Source of the DNA: Stappia sp. ES.058
Lineage (GTDB): Bacteria > Pseudomonadota > Alphaproteobacteria > Rhizobiales > Stappiaceae
Assembly: GCF_900105595.1 (NCBI RefSeq)
Contig: NZ_LT629784.1
Span: 3,564,501-3,628,500 of the forward strand
Length of the DNA: 64,000 nt
Reading direction: 5' to 3'
A program made the translations under genes and the position numbers. Numbering within the stretch: the first letter of the stretch is position 1; each line of letters opens with the position of its first letter. Positions 8,524-17,381 of the stretch are shown here, in pieces. Under the pieces are notes generated by a model that was given only the letters and a program-made list of their open reading frames with translations, was not told the origin of the DNA and did no database searches.

Positions 8524-10101
8524 ATGGCTGTCGCAGAGGTTTCGCCGCCGCAGGGCACTCGGGACACCACGGAGACCGCACGGCCCCGACGCGGTGCGCG
8601 GGATCGCCGCCGCGACCGGCGCGCGGCCGCCAAACTTGGCGGCCCGGCCTATGTCACGCGTGCAATCCCGCCCTACGAGATCCTCGACGAGGAACGGCTT
8701 TGCCGCATAGAGGCGGCAGCGGACAGGATCCTGGCCGAGATCGGCGTCGAGTTTCGCGGCGACGACGTGGCGGTGAGGCTGTTTCGCGAAGCCGGTGCCG
8801 GCGGGGAGGGCATCACCTGCACCTTCGAACCCGGCATGCTGCGCGAGATCCTGAAGACCGCGCCGGCGGAATTCGTCCAGCATGCGCGCAATCCCGCGCG
8901 CTCGGTGCGGATCGGCGGGCCGCACATGGCGTTTGCGCCCGCCTATGGCTCGCCCTTCGTGATGGACCTCGACCGGGGTCGGCGCTACGGCACGCTGGAA
9001 GATTTCGAGAACTTCGTGAAGCTCGCCTGGATGGCGCCCTGGCTGCATCATTCCGGCGGCACGGTCTGCGAACCGACCGACGTGCCGGTCAACAAGCGCC
9101 ATCTCGACATGGTGCTTGCGCATATGCGCTGTTCCGACAAGGCGTTCCTGGGCTCGATCACAGCGCCGGAACGCGCCGAAGACAACATCGAGATGTGCCG
9201 CATCCTGTTCGGCGCCGAGAAGGTCAACCGCGACTGCGTGATCATGGGCAACGTCAACGTCAACTCCCCGCTCGTCTGGGACGGCACGATGACCGGCGCG
9301 ATCCGCGCCTATGCCGCCGCCAACCAGGGTTCGGTGATCGTGCCCTTCATCCTGGGCGGCGCGATGGGACCGGTCACGACCGCCGGCGCCATCGCGCAGG
9401 CGCTTGCCGAAACCATGGTCGGCTGCGCGCTCACCCAGTTGGTACGGCCCGGCGCGCCGGTGATCTTCGGCAATTTTCTCTCCTCCATGGCGCTGCGCTC
9501 CGGCTCGCCCACCTTCGGCACGCCGGAACCGGCCGCCGGCTCGCTCGTCGTCGGCCAGCTGGCACGCCGGCTCAACCTGCCGCTGCGTTGCGCCGGCTCC
9601 TTCACCACCTCCAAGCTGCCCGATGCCCAGGCCATGCAGGAAAGCGCCACGTCGATGCTCTCGGCGGTGCAAAGCGGTGCGAATTTCCTGCTGCATTCGG
9701 CCGGCTTCCTAGATGGCCTGCTGTCGATGAGCTACGAGAAATTCGTCCTCGACGTCGACCAGTGCGGCGCGCTGCACAGCTATCTCGCCGGCGTTGCCGT
9801 CGACGACAATTCATTGGCGCTCGATGCCTTTTCGGAAGTCGGGCCGGGCAACCACTTCTTCGGCTGCGCCCATACGATGGCGAACTACGAGACCTGCTTC
9901 TGGGACAGCGAGCTGGCCGACAACGACCCATTCGAAACCTGGCAGGAAGCCGGCGGCAAGGACGCGGCCACCCGCGCCAACGCCCGCTGGAAAACGATGC
10001 TGGCCGACTATCAGGCGCCGCCTCTGGATCAGGCCGTGGAGACGGAACTCCTGGATTTCATTGCGCGCCGGAAGGCCGCGATGGAGGATGCGTGGTACTG
10101 A
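8524..10101 (+). CDS. MttB-family (trimethylamine-like) methyltransferase, non-pyrrolysine
   Basis: 525 residues of the MttB superfamily (TIM-barrel methyltransferases acting on tri- and quaternary amines). The frame is read to the end without an internal amber codon, so it is not a pyrrolysine enzyme; relatives such as MtgB and MtpB use glycine betaine or proline betaine. The N-terminus (residues about 15-45) is very Arg-rich. The ATG at 8524 follows AGGGGAAA. Downstream, after 20 bases, is a flavin oxidoreductase, so the pair is an operon under the divergent LysR gene. No corrinoid protein, the usual methyl acceptor, is encoded nearby. Substrate and acceptor are unknown. Confidence 0.85.
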   Translation: MAVAEVSPPQGTRDTTETARPRRGARDRRRDRRAAAKLGGPAYVTRAIPPYEILDEERLCRIEAAADRILAEIGVEFRGDDVAVRLFREAGAGGEGITCTFEPGMLREILKTAPAEFVQHARNPARSVRIGGPHMAFAPAYGSPFVMDLDRGRRYGTLEDFENFVKLAWMAPWLHHSGGTVCEPTDVPVNKRHLDMVLAHMRCSDKAFLGSITAPERAEDNIEMCRILFGAEKVNRDCVIMGNVNVNSPLVWDGTMTGAIRAYAAANQGSVIVPFILGGAMGPVTTAGAIAQALAETMVGCALTQLVRPGAPVIFGNFLSSMALRSGSPTFGTPEPAAGSLVVGQLARRLNLPLRCAGSFTTSKLPDAQAMQESATSMLSAVQSGANFLLHSAGFLDGLLSMSYEKFVLDVDQCGALHSYLAGVAVDDNSLALDAFSEVGPGNHFFGCAHTMANYETCFWDSELADNDPFETWQEAGGKDAATRANARWKTMLADYQAPPLDQAVETELLDFIARRKAAMEDAWY

Positions 10102-10121
10102 CAAGAGGCGAGGGGGACGCC

Positions 10122-12170
10122 ATGACGTCGAAGGATCCGCTGCTGCAGCCCTTCCGGCTCAAGCACCTGGAACTGCGCAACAGGCTGATGTCGAGCGCGC
10201 ATGAACCGGCCTATTCGCAGGACGGTCTGCCGAAGGACCGCTACCGCCTCTATCACGTCGAACGGGCCAAGGGCGGCATCGCGCTGACGATGACGGCTGG
10301 CTCGGCGGTGGTCTCGCCGGACAGTCCGGCCGCCTTCGGCAATCTCCATGCCTATCGCGACGAGATCGTGCCCTGGCTGAAGAAACTCGCCGACGACTGC
10401 CACACCCATGGCGCGGCGGTGATGATCCAGCTCACCCACCTCGGCCGGCGCACCGGGTGGAACAAGGCCGACTGGCTGCCGGTGCTCGCCGCCTCGCCGA
10501 TCCGCGAGCCGGCGCACCGCGCCTTTCCCAAGGAGGCGGAGGACTGGGATCTCGACCGCATTCTCGCCGACTATGCCGATGCGGCGGAGCGCATGCAGGC
10601 GGCCGGCCTCGACGGCATCGAGATCGAGGCCTACGGCCATCTGCTCGACGGCTTCTGGTCGCCGGGCACCAACCACCGGGAGGACCACCACAATGGGTCG
10701 CTCGACAACCGGCTGCGCTTCACGCGCGCCGTGCTCGCCGCGATCCGTAACCGGATCGGACCCGACTTCATCGTGGGGATCCGCATGGTCGCAGACGAGG
10801 ACTGGGACAAGGGGCTGACACGCGCCGAGGGCGTGGAGATCGCACGGCGCCTTGTCGCAGACGGCCGGATCGACTTCCTCAACCTCATTCGCGGCCACAT
10901 CGACACCGATGCGGCACTCGCGAACGTCATCCCGATCCAGGGCATGGCCTCCGCGCCGCATCTCGATTTCGCCGGAGAGGTGCGCGCCGCGACGAAGTTC
11001 CCGGTCTTCCATGCCGCCCGCATTGCGGATGTGGCCACCGCGCGCCACGCCATCGCGCAAGGCAAGCTCGACATGGTCGGCATGACGCGCGCCCATATCG
11101 CCGATCCGCATATCGCACGAAAGGTCGCCGAGGGACGCGAGCACGAGATCCGCCCCTGCGTCGGCGCCACCTATTGCCTCGACCGCATCTACGAGGGCCA
11201 TGAAGCGCTGTGCGTCCACAACGCGGCGACGGGCCGCGAGGCGACGATGCCGCACGTCATCGCCCGCAGCACCGGCCCCTCGAAGCGCGTGGTCGTCGTC
11301 GGCGCCGGGCCGGCCGGGCTGGAAGCGGCCCGCGTCGCGGCCGAGCGCGGCCACCGTGTGACGGTTCTGGAGGCCGCGCCCCACGCGGGTGGACAGGTTC
11401 GCCTCGCCGCCCAAAGCCCGCGCCGGCGCGAACTGATCGGCATCGTCGACTGGCGGCTCGCGGCCTGCGAAGCCGCCGGTGTGCGCTTTCGCTTCAACAC
11501 CTGGGCGGAGGCTGCCGACGTTCTGGCGCTTTCCCCCGACGTGGTCCTGGTCGCCACCGGCGGCCTGCCCGACACCGGCGCGCTCGACTTCGGCGCGGAG
11601 CTTGCGGTGTCCTCCTGGGACATCGTCTCGGGCGACGTCAAGCCGGCCAGGCGCGTGCTCGTCTTTGACGACAACGGCGGCCATCCGGGCATGCAGGCCG
11701 CCGAAGTCGCGGCAATCGCAGGGTGCGAGGTGGAGGTCGTCACGCCGGAGCGGTTCTTCGCGCCGGAAATGGGCGGGCTCAACCACGTGCCCTACGCCAG
11801 GCTCTTTCAGGAAAGAGACGTGCGGATCACCATCAACACGCGATTGTCCGGGATCGCCCGCGAGGGCAACGAGTTGGTGGCAACGCTCGGCTCCGACTAT
11901 TCGCCGCAAACGCATCTCCGCCGGGTGGACCAGGTCGTCGTCGAACACGGCACGCTGCCGCTGGACGAACTGTATCTGGACCTCAAGCCGGCCTCCCGAA
12001 ACCTGGGCGCCATCGACTGGTCCAGGGTGATCGCGGCACGGGGCGATCCGCCCTTTCCCGACCGCAATCCGGACGGCGAATTCGTCCTGGCGCGCATCGG
12101 CGACGCGGTCGCATCGCGCAACATCCACGCCGCAATCTACGAGGCGCTGCGGCTGACGAAAGACCTGTGA
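10122..12170 (+). CDS. TMADH/N-methylproline-demethylase-like flavin oxidoreductase
   Basis: 682 residues: an N-terminal old-yellow-enzyme FMN barrel (about 1-340), a short Fe-S segment, then an FAD/NAD-type domain with VVVVGAGPAGLEAAR (near 390). This is the layout of trimethylamine dehydrogenase, 2,4-dienoyl-CoA reductase and stachydrine/N-methylproline demethylases. The Fe-S motif reads C346-x5-C352-x11-C364; position 349, where the canonical second Cys sits, is Ala. Likely role: oxidative N-demethylation of a secondary or tertiary amine produced with the MttB-family protein just upstream. The start follows GAGGCGAGGGGG. Function is inferred from the family and operon. Confidence 0.85.
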   Translation: MTSKDPLLQPFRLKHLELRNRLMSSAHEPAYSQDGLPKDRYRLYHVERAKGGIALTMTAGSAVVSPDSPAAFGNLHAYRDEIVPWLKKLADDCHTHGAAVMIQLTHLGRRTGWNKADWLPVLAASPIREPAHRAFPKEAEDWDLDRILADYADAAERMQAAGLDGIEIEAYGHLLDGFWSPGTNHREDHHNGSLDNRLRFTRAVLAAIRNRIGPDFIVGIRMVADEDWDKGLTRAEGVEIARRLVADGRIDFLNLIRGHIDTDAALANVIPIQGMASAPHLDFAGEVRAATKFPVFHAARIADVATARHAIAQGKLDMVGMTRAHIADPHIARKVAEGREHEIRPCVGATYCLDRIYEGHEALCVHNAATGREATMPHVIARSTGPSKRVVVVGAGPAGLEAARVAAERGHRVTVLEAAPHAGGQVRLAAQSPRRRELIGIVDWRLAACEAAGVRFRFNTWAEAADVLALSPDVVLVATGGLPDTGALDFGAELAVSSWDIVSGDVKPARRVLVFDDNGGHPGMQAAEVAAIAGCEVEVVTPERFFAPEMGGLNHVPYARLFQERDVRITINTRLSGIAREGNELVATLGSDYSPQTHLRRVDQVVVEHGTLPLDELYLDLKPASRNLGAIDWSRVIAARGDPPFPDRNPDGEFVLARIGDAVASRNIHAAIYEALRLTKDL

Positions 12171-12290
12171 CGCGCCGCGGTGCACAAGTGCAACACTTCC
12201 GGCAAATCGCCTGAGCGTTAGGGTCTTTGGCCACGAAACAGCGTATAACCGTCGAAATCAATTCAGTCTGCCGGAGCGGGCCTTCCCATC

Positions 12291-13109
12291 ATGCGCAATT
12301 TCAAGCTTCTGACCGTTCTTGCCAGCGTCGCGACGCTGGCGCTCGCAGCGCCCGCCGGCGCGCAGGACGGGCTTGCCCCGCCGGACGATCTGCCGGTGCC
12401 GCAGAAACAATATGTGATCGACCTGGGTGTCGGCGCGCTGGCCAAGCCGAAATACGAGGGCGCGGACAAGCTTCTGGTCATGCCGATGCCGATCGTTTCC
12501 GTCGGCCGGTTCTATCTGCCGGGCTTCGGTCAGGTCGCGGATGGCGAGACCAAGACGCGCGGCGTCTTCTTTTTTCCCTCGTTCAATTTCGTCGGCGAAC
12601 GCAACGCCTCCGACAGCGCGTCGTTGACCGGCACGCGCACCGTCGACTGGGCGCTGGAACTCGGCCTCGGCGCCGGCTTTCGCTACGACTGGTTCCGCGC
12701 TTTCGTCGAGCTGCGGCAGGGCATCAACGGCCACAACGGCCAGGTCGGCCAGGTCGGCGCGGACGTGATCTTCAATCCGATGGAGCGGCTGCAGCTCAGC
12801 ATCGGTCCGCGCGCCGATTTCGCCTCCGGCGACTACATGGACACCTATTTCGGCGTGACCGCCGCCGAAGCGGCCGCATCGGGCGGCGTGCTGACAGCCT
12901 ATAATGCCGGTGGCGGCTTCAAGTCGGTCGGCATCCTCGGCCGGGCAAGCTATGCCGTCACGGACACCACGGCCTTGCACCTCCAGGCCGGCTGGGACCG
13001 CTTCGTCGGCGACGCCAAGAACAGCCCGATCGTGCGCGGCGGCAATCAGGACCAGTTCTCGATCGGCGCCGGCGTGACCTATCGCTTCGCCTTCGATCTG
13101 TTCGACTGA
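12291..13109 (+). CDS. MipA/OmpV-family outer-membrane protein
   Basis: 272 residues with a clear signal peptide (about 1-24, ending APAGAQ). A beta-rich sequence of the MipA/OmpV family follows, including PKYEGADK and alternating aromatic strands that end in TYRFAFDLF, a typical C-terminal outer-membrane strand with a final aromatic. Family members are beta-barrels linked to murein synthesis complexes (MipA) or porin-like functions. Monocistronic: it is followed by a terminator shared with the convergent pentapeptide gene. The exact role is unknown. Confidence 0.82.
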   Translation: MRNFKLLTVLASVATLALAAPAGAQDGLAPPDDLPVPQKQYVIDLGVGALAKPKYEGADKLLVMPMPIVSVGRFYLPGFGQVADGETKTRGVFFFPSFNFVGERNASDSASLTGTRTVDWALELGLGAGFRYDWFRAFVELRQGINGHNGQVGQVGADVIFNPMERLQLSIGPRADFASGDYMDTYFGVTAAEAAASGGVLTAYNAGGGFKSVGILGRASYAVTDTTALHLQAGWDRFVGDAKNSPIVRGGNQDQFSIGAGVTYRFAFDLFD

Positions 13110-13138
13110 TCGACCCAGGCTCCGACATAACGCAAGAC

Positions 13139-13175
13139 AAAAACCGCCTCCGGCAAAACCGGATGGCGGTTTTTT
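13139..13175. terminator. Bidirectional terminator
   Basis: AAAAACCGCC ... GGCGGTTTTT stem with the T-run on the plus strand and the matching A-run giving a T-run on the minus strand. It lies between convergent mipA-like and pentapeptide genes and can end both transcripts. Confidence 0.8.
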
Positions 13176-13210
13176 CCTGTCTGGCGTCATTCCGGCCGGG
13201 GTGCGGCGGG

Positions 13211-14053
13211 TCAGTTTCGCAGGTCGTTGCAGACCTCGATGACCAGACCGTCCGGCAACCTGGTGCTGGCATCGCCGCAGGCACCGATCATGCGCGCCTT
13301 GTCCAGCCCGCGCGCACCGGTGAGATCGGCACCGACCAGCCGCGTCCGGCGAAACAGCGTTCCCGCAAGCTGCGCGCCGGTCAGATCCGCGCCTGTCAGA
13401 TCTGCGCTGGAAAAATGCGCCCCCGTCAGATCCGCATTGCGGAAATTCGCTCCTTTCGCCTCGATCCGGTCGAAGTCGGCGTATTTCAACCGCGTGTCGG
13501 AAAAATCGGTACCGGCGAGGTCTGCCCGTTCCAGATTGATGCCTTCCATCTTCGCCCCGCGAAACGACGCGCCATCGGCACTCACGCGCACCAGAAGCGC
13601 GAACCTGAGGTCCGTATCCACAAGGCTCGCCCCGGTCAGATCGGAATCGGACATGTCGGCATCGCGCAGATCGGCATCGTCGATACGCGCGGCGGAGAGG
13701 TTTGCCTTTTCCAGATCGACACCGCGCATCGACGCCCCTGTCATATTGGCGCCTGTGAGGTCGGCCCGCTCCACCTCCGCGCGGCGAAGATCCGCACCGC
13801 TCAGGTTTGCCTCTACCAGCGACGCCTCCTTGAGGTCGGCCTCGCGCAGGACCGCATCGGACAGGTCCGCCTTGTCGATGGAAATCCCGCGCAGTTCCGC
13901 CAGCCGCAAGTCGCACCCCGGGCAACTGCCGGTGTCCTTGAGGCGTTCCATCGCGGTTTGCGCGGACGCGGCGAGCCCCATCGGCAGACCGGCGCCCAGC
14001 GAGAGACCGACGATGGCCGAAACAACATGCGTGACAGAAAATGCGCGTCTCAT
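13211..14053 (-). CDS. Exported pentapeptide-repeat protein
   Basis: 280 residues. A signal peptide (about 1-32, with VSAIVGLSLGAGLPMGLAAS) precedes a CPGC pair and then about 170 residues of A(D/N)LXX repeats (ADLSDAVLREADLKEASL and so on) that should form a right-handed quadrilateral beta-helix. A short non-repeat tail carries two Cys. The ATG at 14053 follows GGAGAGG; upstream frame extensions have no ribosome-binding site. Periplasmic or secreted location is inferred. Pentapeptide proteins include gyrase-protecting forms, but those are cytoplasmic. Function unknown. Confidence 0.8.
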   Translation of the reverse strand: MRRAFSVTHVVSAIVGLSLGAGLPMGLAASAQTAMERLKDTGSCPGCDLRLAELRGISIDKADLSDAVLREADLKEASLVEANLSGADLRRAEVERADLTGANMTGASMRGVDLEKANLSAARIDDADLRDADMSDSDLTGASLVDTDLRFALLVRVSADGASFRGAKMEGINLERADLAGTDFSDTRLKYADFDRIEAKGANFRNADLTGAHFSSADLTGADLTGAQLAGTLFRRTRLVGADLTGARGLDKARMIGACGDASTRLPDGLVIEVCNDLRN

Positions 14054-14383
14054 GGGATCCTCTCCAGATGGTGTTCTTCCCCTAGGGGTGGTCTCTAATC
14101 TGGGTGCAAACACAGGCGATTGTAAGGGCAAGGACTTGCCAACACGTTGCCCTGCCGCCGCGCGTCGCTTCCGGCACACACAGGCTGTCGGCCGGCCCGC
14201 ACCGGGAGGTACAGGGCGCACGCGCATCTCGTCGCGCAACGACAGACACGCCCGAAAGCGCGACCATCCTCTTTCGCGGTGACGCCCGTGCGAATCGTTT
14301 CGGTTTGAAGCGGCAAAATTGCGGATATACTCTGGTCCATACGCCTGGTGCAGGCGCGACGGCTGGCTCGGGAGGCCTTCGCC
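14054..14383. other. Divergent promoter region, pentapeptide / L,D-transpeptidase
   Basis: 330 bases without a gene. It holds a perfect palindrome CCCCTAGGGG (14079-14088) close to the pentapeptide start and a possible -10 (TATACT, about 14325-14330) for the transpeptidase. No RNA gene was recognised. Confidence 0.4.
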
Positions 14384-14842
14384 ATGATCACATTCAACAA
14401 ATTGCGTCGCCGTTTGCTGGCGATGACAGGACCCTTGCTGATTGTCTTCGCGATGGGCCTGGCGGGCGCGGACGCCCGTGCCTCAAGCCTGGTTGCGCGC
14501 ATCGACCTGTCCGAACAACGCATGAAGGTCTATCTGAACGGGCGCCACACGGCGACCTGGCGGGTGTCGACGGCCCGGCGCGGATATCGCACGCCGGTGG
14601 GAACGTTCCGGCCCGGGCGCATGCATGCCCGCTATTTTTCGCGCAAGTACCACAATTCGCCGATGCCGCATTCGGTCTTCTTCCACGGAGGCTATGCCAT
14701 CCACGGCACGACGGCGATCAAGAGCCTGGGGCGCCCGGCATCGCACGGCTGCGTGCGCCTTCATCCGGACAACGCGCGACGGCTGTTTTCGCTGATCAAG
14801 CAGAACGGCAAACGCAATGCGCGAATCGTTATTACCCGGTAA
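14384..14842 (+). CDS. L,D-transpeptidase (YkuD domain), exported
   Basis: 152 residues. A signal peptide (about 1-33) is followed by a YkuD domain with the catalytic signature HGT...SLGRPASHGCVRL, holding the active Cys and His. It forms 3-3 cross-links in peptidoglycan or links proteins to it, in the periplasm. The start at 14384 follows GGGAGG; a start 12 codons upstream is open but lacks a ribosome-binding site. It is among the shortest forms, with no extra LysM or binding domain. Several paralogues are usual in this group, and a YafK-type relative lies at 22351. Confidence 0.9.
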   Translation: MITFNKLRRRLLAMTGPLLIVFAMGLAGADARASSLVARIDLSEQRMKVYLNGRHTATWRVSTARRGYRTPVGTFRPGRMHARYFSRKYHNSPMPHSVFFHGGYAIHGTTAIKSLGRPASHGCVRLHPDNARRLFSLIKQNGKRNARIVITR

Positions 14843-15082
14843 CCTTTACAGGCCAACGACCCGCACGGCGGATTGACGCAAGGCTTGCAAAGCCTAATGT
14901 GCGGGTGAATGGTGCCGCCGACGCAAAGCGTGTCGGCGCAGGCTGTCAGGCTTCGCGGATCGGCTCTGCCGGTCTCGTCGGGGCCGGTGGCTTGAGAAGC
15001 CGGCGGGACGAAGGAAGATAGCGGGGTCGCATTTGCCACCTTCCCTCGTCCGCCAAATGCTGACGACGCACTACCTGACTAT

Positions 15083-15131
15083 CAGCGTGCCAATCATGCG
15101 GTAAAACCCTTGCCAAATGGTTGGCACGCTG
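15083..15131. repeat. 11-base perfect inverted repeat
   Basis: CAGCGTGCCAA (15083-15093) and TTGGCACGCTG (15121-15131) are perfect reverse complements 27 bases apart. The right arm resembles a sigma-54 -24 element but no -12 element follows. Role unknown. Confidence 0.7.
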
Positions 15132-15203
15132 TCGTTTCAAGATGCGGCGCGCGTTCCGACACCCACCACAAGATATTGAAGCCGTTAGGGGTTTGCTAAC
15201 CCT

Positions 15204-15230
15204 TCCTGCAGTGCATTTCGCAATGCAGGA
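15204..15230. repeat. Hairpin TCCTGCA(G)TGC / GCA(A)TGCAGGA
   Basis: Eleven-position stem with one mismatch and a 5-base ATTTC loop, between convergent genes. There is no T-run, so an intrinsic terminator is unlikely; it could be a transcript-stabilising structure. Confidence 0.55.
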
Positions 15231-15380
15231 GGGAATACGGTAAAGGGGAGGTTAACGGCGCAGGCGTCCGGAAGGCCTCCCCCGGGAACAAGCGTCCACG
15301 AAAAACGCGACGCCGCGAATCGCACGCGTCTCCTCATTGTCGCAAGCGTGCCCGCGCTGCCGGCGGAAAACGCGGTCCGC

Positions 15381-16397
15381 TCAGAAGAACTCCGCCCGCA
15401 GGTCGATGCTGGACCGATTGCCGATGGCGTCGAAGTTCTCCGCTTCCCAGTGTTGCGCGGCCCGGCGACCGATGTCGTGCAGATGCTTCAGGAAGCGCCA
15501 TTCGGCATTGACCTTGGACGAGGACTGAAGCGGTTTCAGCCCTTCGGCGGAAATGCGGTGCATATGCACCTTCTTGTAGTCCTTGCGGTCGAGTTTTCCA
15601 TCCTCGATCAGCCGGGTGACGAACTCGATCGCCCGCATCTCGCGCAGAAGCGTGGAATTGAAGGTGATCTCGTTCAGCCGGTTGAGAATCTCGCGCGCGC
15701 TCTTCGGCGTCTCGGCCCGTTCGACCGGATTGATCTGGATCAGCACCGTGTCGGATGTACCCGTTTCGCCGAACAGCGGAAACAGCGGCGGATTGCCCAT
15801 GTAGCCGCCATCCCAATAGGGAACCCCGTCGATTTCCACCGCCTGGAAAAGGTGCGGCAGGCAGGCCGACGCCATCACGGCATCGAGACCGATCTCCTCG
15901 GCGGAAAAGACGCGGATCTTGCCCGAATGAACATTGGTTGCGGCGACGAAAAGCCGAATGCTGTCGCAGGCACGCACCGCCTCGAAATCAACGGTCTGCT
16001 CCACGACATCGCGCAAGGGATTGATGTTGAGCGGGTTGAACTCATAAGGCGAGGAAAACCGCGAGGCGAGATCGAAGGCGATGAAGCTCGGCGACATGTC
16101 GAGGCTCCATTCCCCCATGATCATGTCGATCGGCGTGCGCTTGATCGGGCTGAGCCAGGCCTGATCGCTGACCGCCTTCCAGAAGCGGTGCAGCGCCTCG
16201 CGCGCGCCCTCGCGTCCGCCCTTGTGCAGGCCATCCGCCAGAACGACCGCGTTCATCGCGCCGGCGGAGGTGCCGCTCACCCCCTCGATGACGAAATTCT
16301 CGCTCTCCAGCAGCCAGTCGAGCGCGCCCCAGGTGAAGGCGCCATGCGCGCCGCCCCCCTGAAGCGCCAGATTGATGGACTTGGGTCCCTTGGTCAT
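15381..16397 (-). CDS. Patatin-like phospholipase
   Basis: 338 residues. The patatin hydrolase motifs are all present: the oxyanion glycine stretch LQGGGAHGAF near the N-terminus, the nucleophile GTSAG about 35 residues later, and the catalytic Asp in DGGYMGN. Such enzymes cleave acyl esters of phospholipids. It is 52 bases downstream of the 3-hydroxybutyrate dehydrogenase gene on the same strand, a pairing often found in Rhizobiales. A role in lipid or PHB-granule turnover is an inference from that pairing. The ATG at 16397 was preferred; a TTG 12 codons upstream is also open. Confidence 0.87.
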   Translation of the reverse strand: MTKGPKSINLALQGGGAHGAFTWGALDWLLESENFVIEGVSGTSAGAMNAVVLADGLHKGGREGAREALHRFWKAVSDQAWLSPIKRTPIDMIMGEWSLDMSPSFIAFDLASRFSSPYEFNPLNINPLRDVVEQTVDFEAVRACDSIRLFVAATNVHSGKIRVFSAEEIGLDAVMASACLPHLFQAVEIDGVPYWDGGYMGNPPLFPLFGETGTSDTVLIQINPVERAETPKSAREILNRLNEITFNSTLLREMRAIEFVTRLIEDGKLDRKDYKKVHMHRISAEGLKPLQSSSKVNAEWRFLKHLHDIGRRAAQHWEAENFDAIGNRSSIDLRAEFF

Positions 16398-16449
16398 GAC
16401 GCGCCTTTTGATGCGAGGATCGTTCGACGGCAACCCGCCCGGTCACCCG

Positions 16450-17232
16450 CTACTGCGCGGTCCAGCCGCCGTCCATCTGTTGCAGCGAACCGGTGATGCA
16501 GGAGGCGGCGTCCGACGTCAGATACAGAGCCATCGAGGCGACCTGATCCACGGTCACGAACTCCTTGGTCGGCTGCGCCGCCAGCAAAACGTCGCGCTTC
16601 ACCTGTTCTTCCGTGAGCCCGCGCGCCTTCATCGTGTCGGGGATCTGGCTCTTCACCAGCGGCGTCCAGACATAGCCCGGGCAGATCGCATTCGCGGTGA
16701 TGCCGGATTGCGCCACTTCCAGCGCGACCGTCTTGGTCAGGCCGGCGATGCCGTGCTTGGCCGCGACATAGGCGCTCTTGAAGGGCGAGGCGACCAGCGC
16801 ATGGGCCGAGGCCGTGTTGATGATCCGGCCCCAGCCCTTTTCCTTCATGCCGGGAACGGCGGCACGGATCGTGTGGAAGGCGGAGGAGAGGTTGATCGCG
16901 ATGATCGCGTCCCATTTCTCGGCCGGGAATTCCTCGATCTTGGAGACATACTGGATGCCGGCGTTGTTCACCAAAATGTCGACCGCGCCGAAGGTGTCTG
17001 CCGCCTGCCCCATCATCGCGGCGATCTCGTCAGGCTTGGTCATGTCGGCGCCGGAATAGACGCATTTGACGCCGTGGTCCTTTTCGATGCCCGCCCGCTC
17101 GCGCTCGATCGCCTCGGCATCGCCGAAGCCGTTGATCACGACATTGGCGCCGTTCTTCGCAAACGTCTGGGCAATCGCAAGGCCGATGCCGGAGGTGGAG
17201 CCGGTGACAAGAGCCGTCTTGGAACTGAGCAT
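16450..17232 (-). CDS. bdhA: 3-hydroxybutyrate dehydrogenase
   Basis: 260 residues, classical short-chain dehydrogenase: TGSTSGIG (NAD binding), NNAG, and the YxxxK pair in SAYVAAKHG. It closely fits D-3-hydroxybutyrate dehydrogenase, including the C-terminal QMDGGWTAQ. It interconverts 3-hydroxybutyrate and acetoacetate in the cytoplasm, the degradation side of PHB metabolism, complementing phaA-phaB at 51.8-54.0 kb. The start MLSSKTALVTG at 17232 follows AAGGGA; an ATG seven codons upstream is less likely. It is upstream of, and probably cotranscribed with, the patatin gene. Confidence 0.92.
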   Translation of the reverse strand: MLSSKTALVTGSTSGIGLAIAQTFAKNGANVVINGFGDAEAIERERAGIEKDHGVKCVYSGADMTKPDEIAAMMGQAADTFGAVDILVNNAGIQYVSKIEEFPAEKWDAIIAINLSSAFHTIRAAVPGMKEKGWGRIINTASAHALVASPFKSAYVAAKHGIAGLTKTVALEVAQSGITANAICPGYVWTPLVKSQIPDTMKARGLTEEQVKRDVLLAAQPTKEFVTVDQVASMALYLTSDAASCITGSLQQMDGGWTAQ

Positions 17233-17381
17233 GAAAATTCCCTTCGTCGCCATGGCCGCCCGACCAGTCCGGCGGCACGCCGGCGCTCATAGAACATGAG
17301 TTTCTATCGCACCGCAACATGGGCCGCGAGCGATCTCGCGACAAGACGCCGCGACAAGGATTTCCCGGCCGTTTCGGCGGC

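Larger units (their letters stand above)
14843..15380. other. Intergenic region with two inverted repeats
   Basis: 538 bases between the L,D-transpeptidase and the patatin 3' end. No convincing ORF. It holds an 11-base inverted repeat (15083-15131) and a hairpin (15204-15230). Convergent terminators are expected here, but neither hairpin is followed by a T-run. Confidence 0.5.

Noticed and set aside
8524-10101. Pyrrolysine-containing MttB
   Set aside because: The frame has no internal amber codon, so it is not a pyrrolysine enzyme.
15121-15138. Sigma-54 promoter at TTGGCACG
   Set aside because: The -24 box is present but the -12 TTGC is missing at the right spacing, and no start codon follows.
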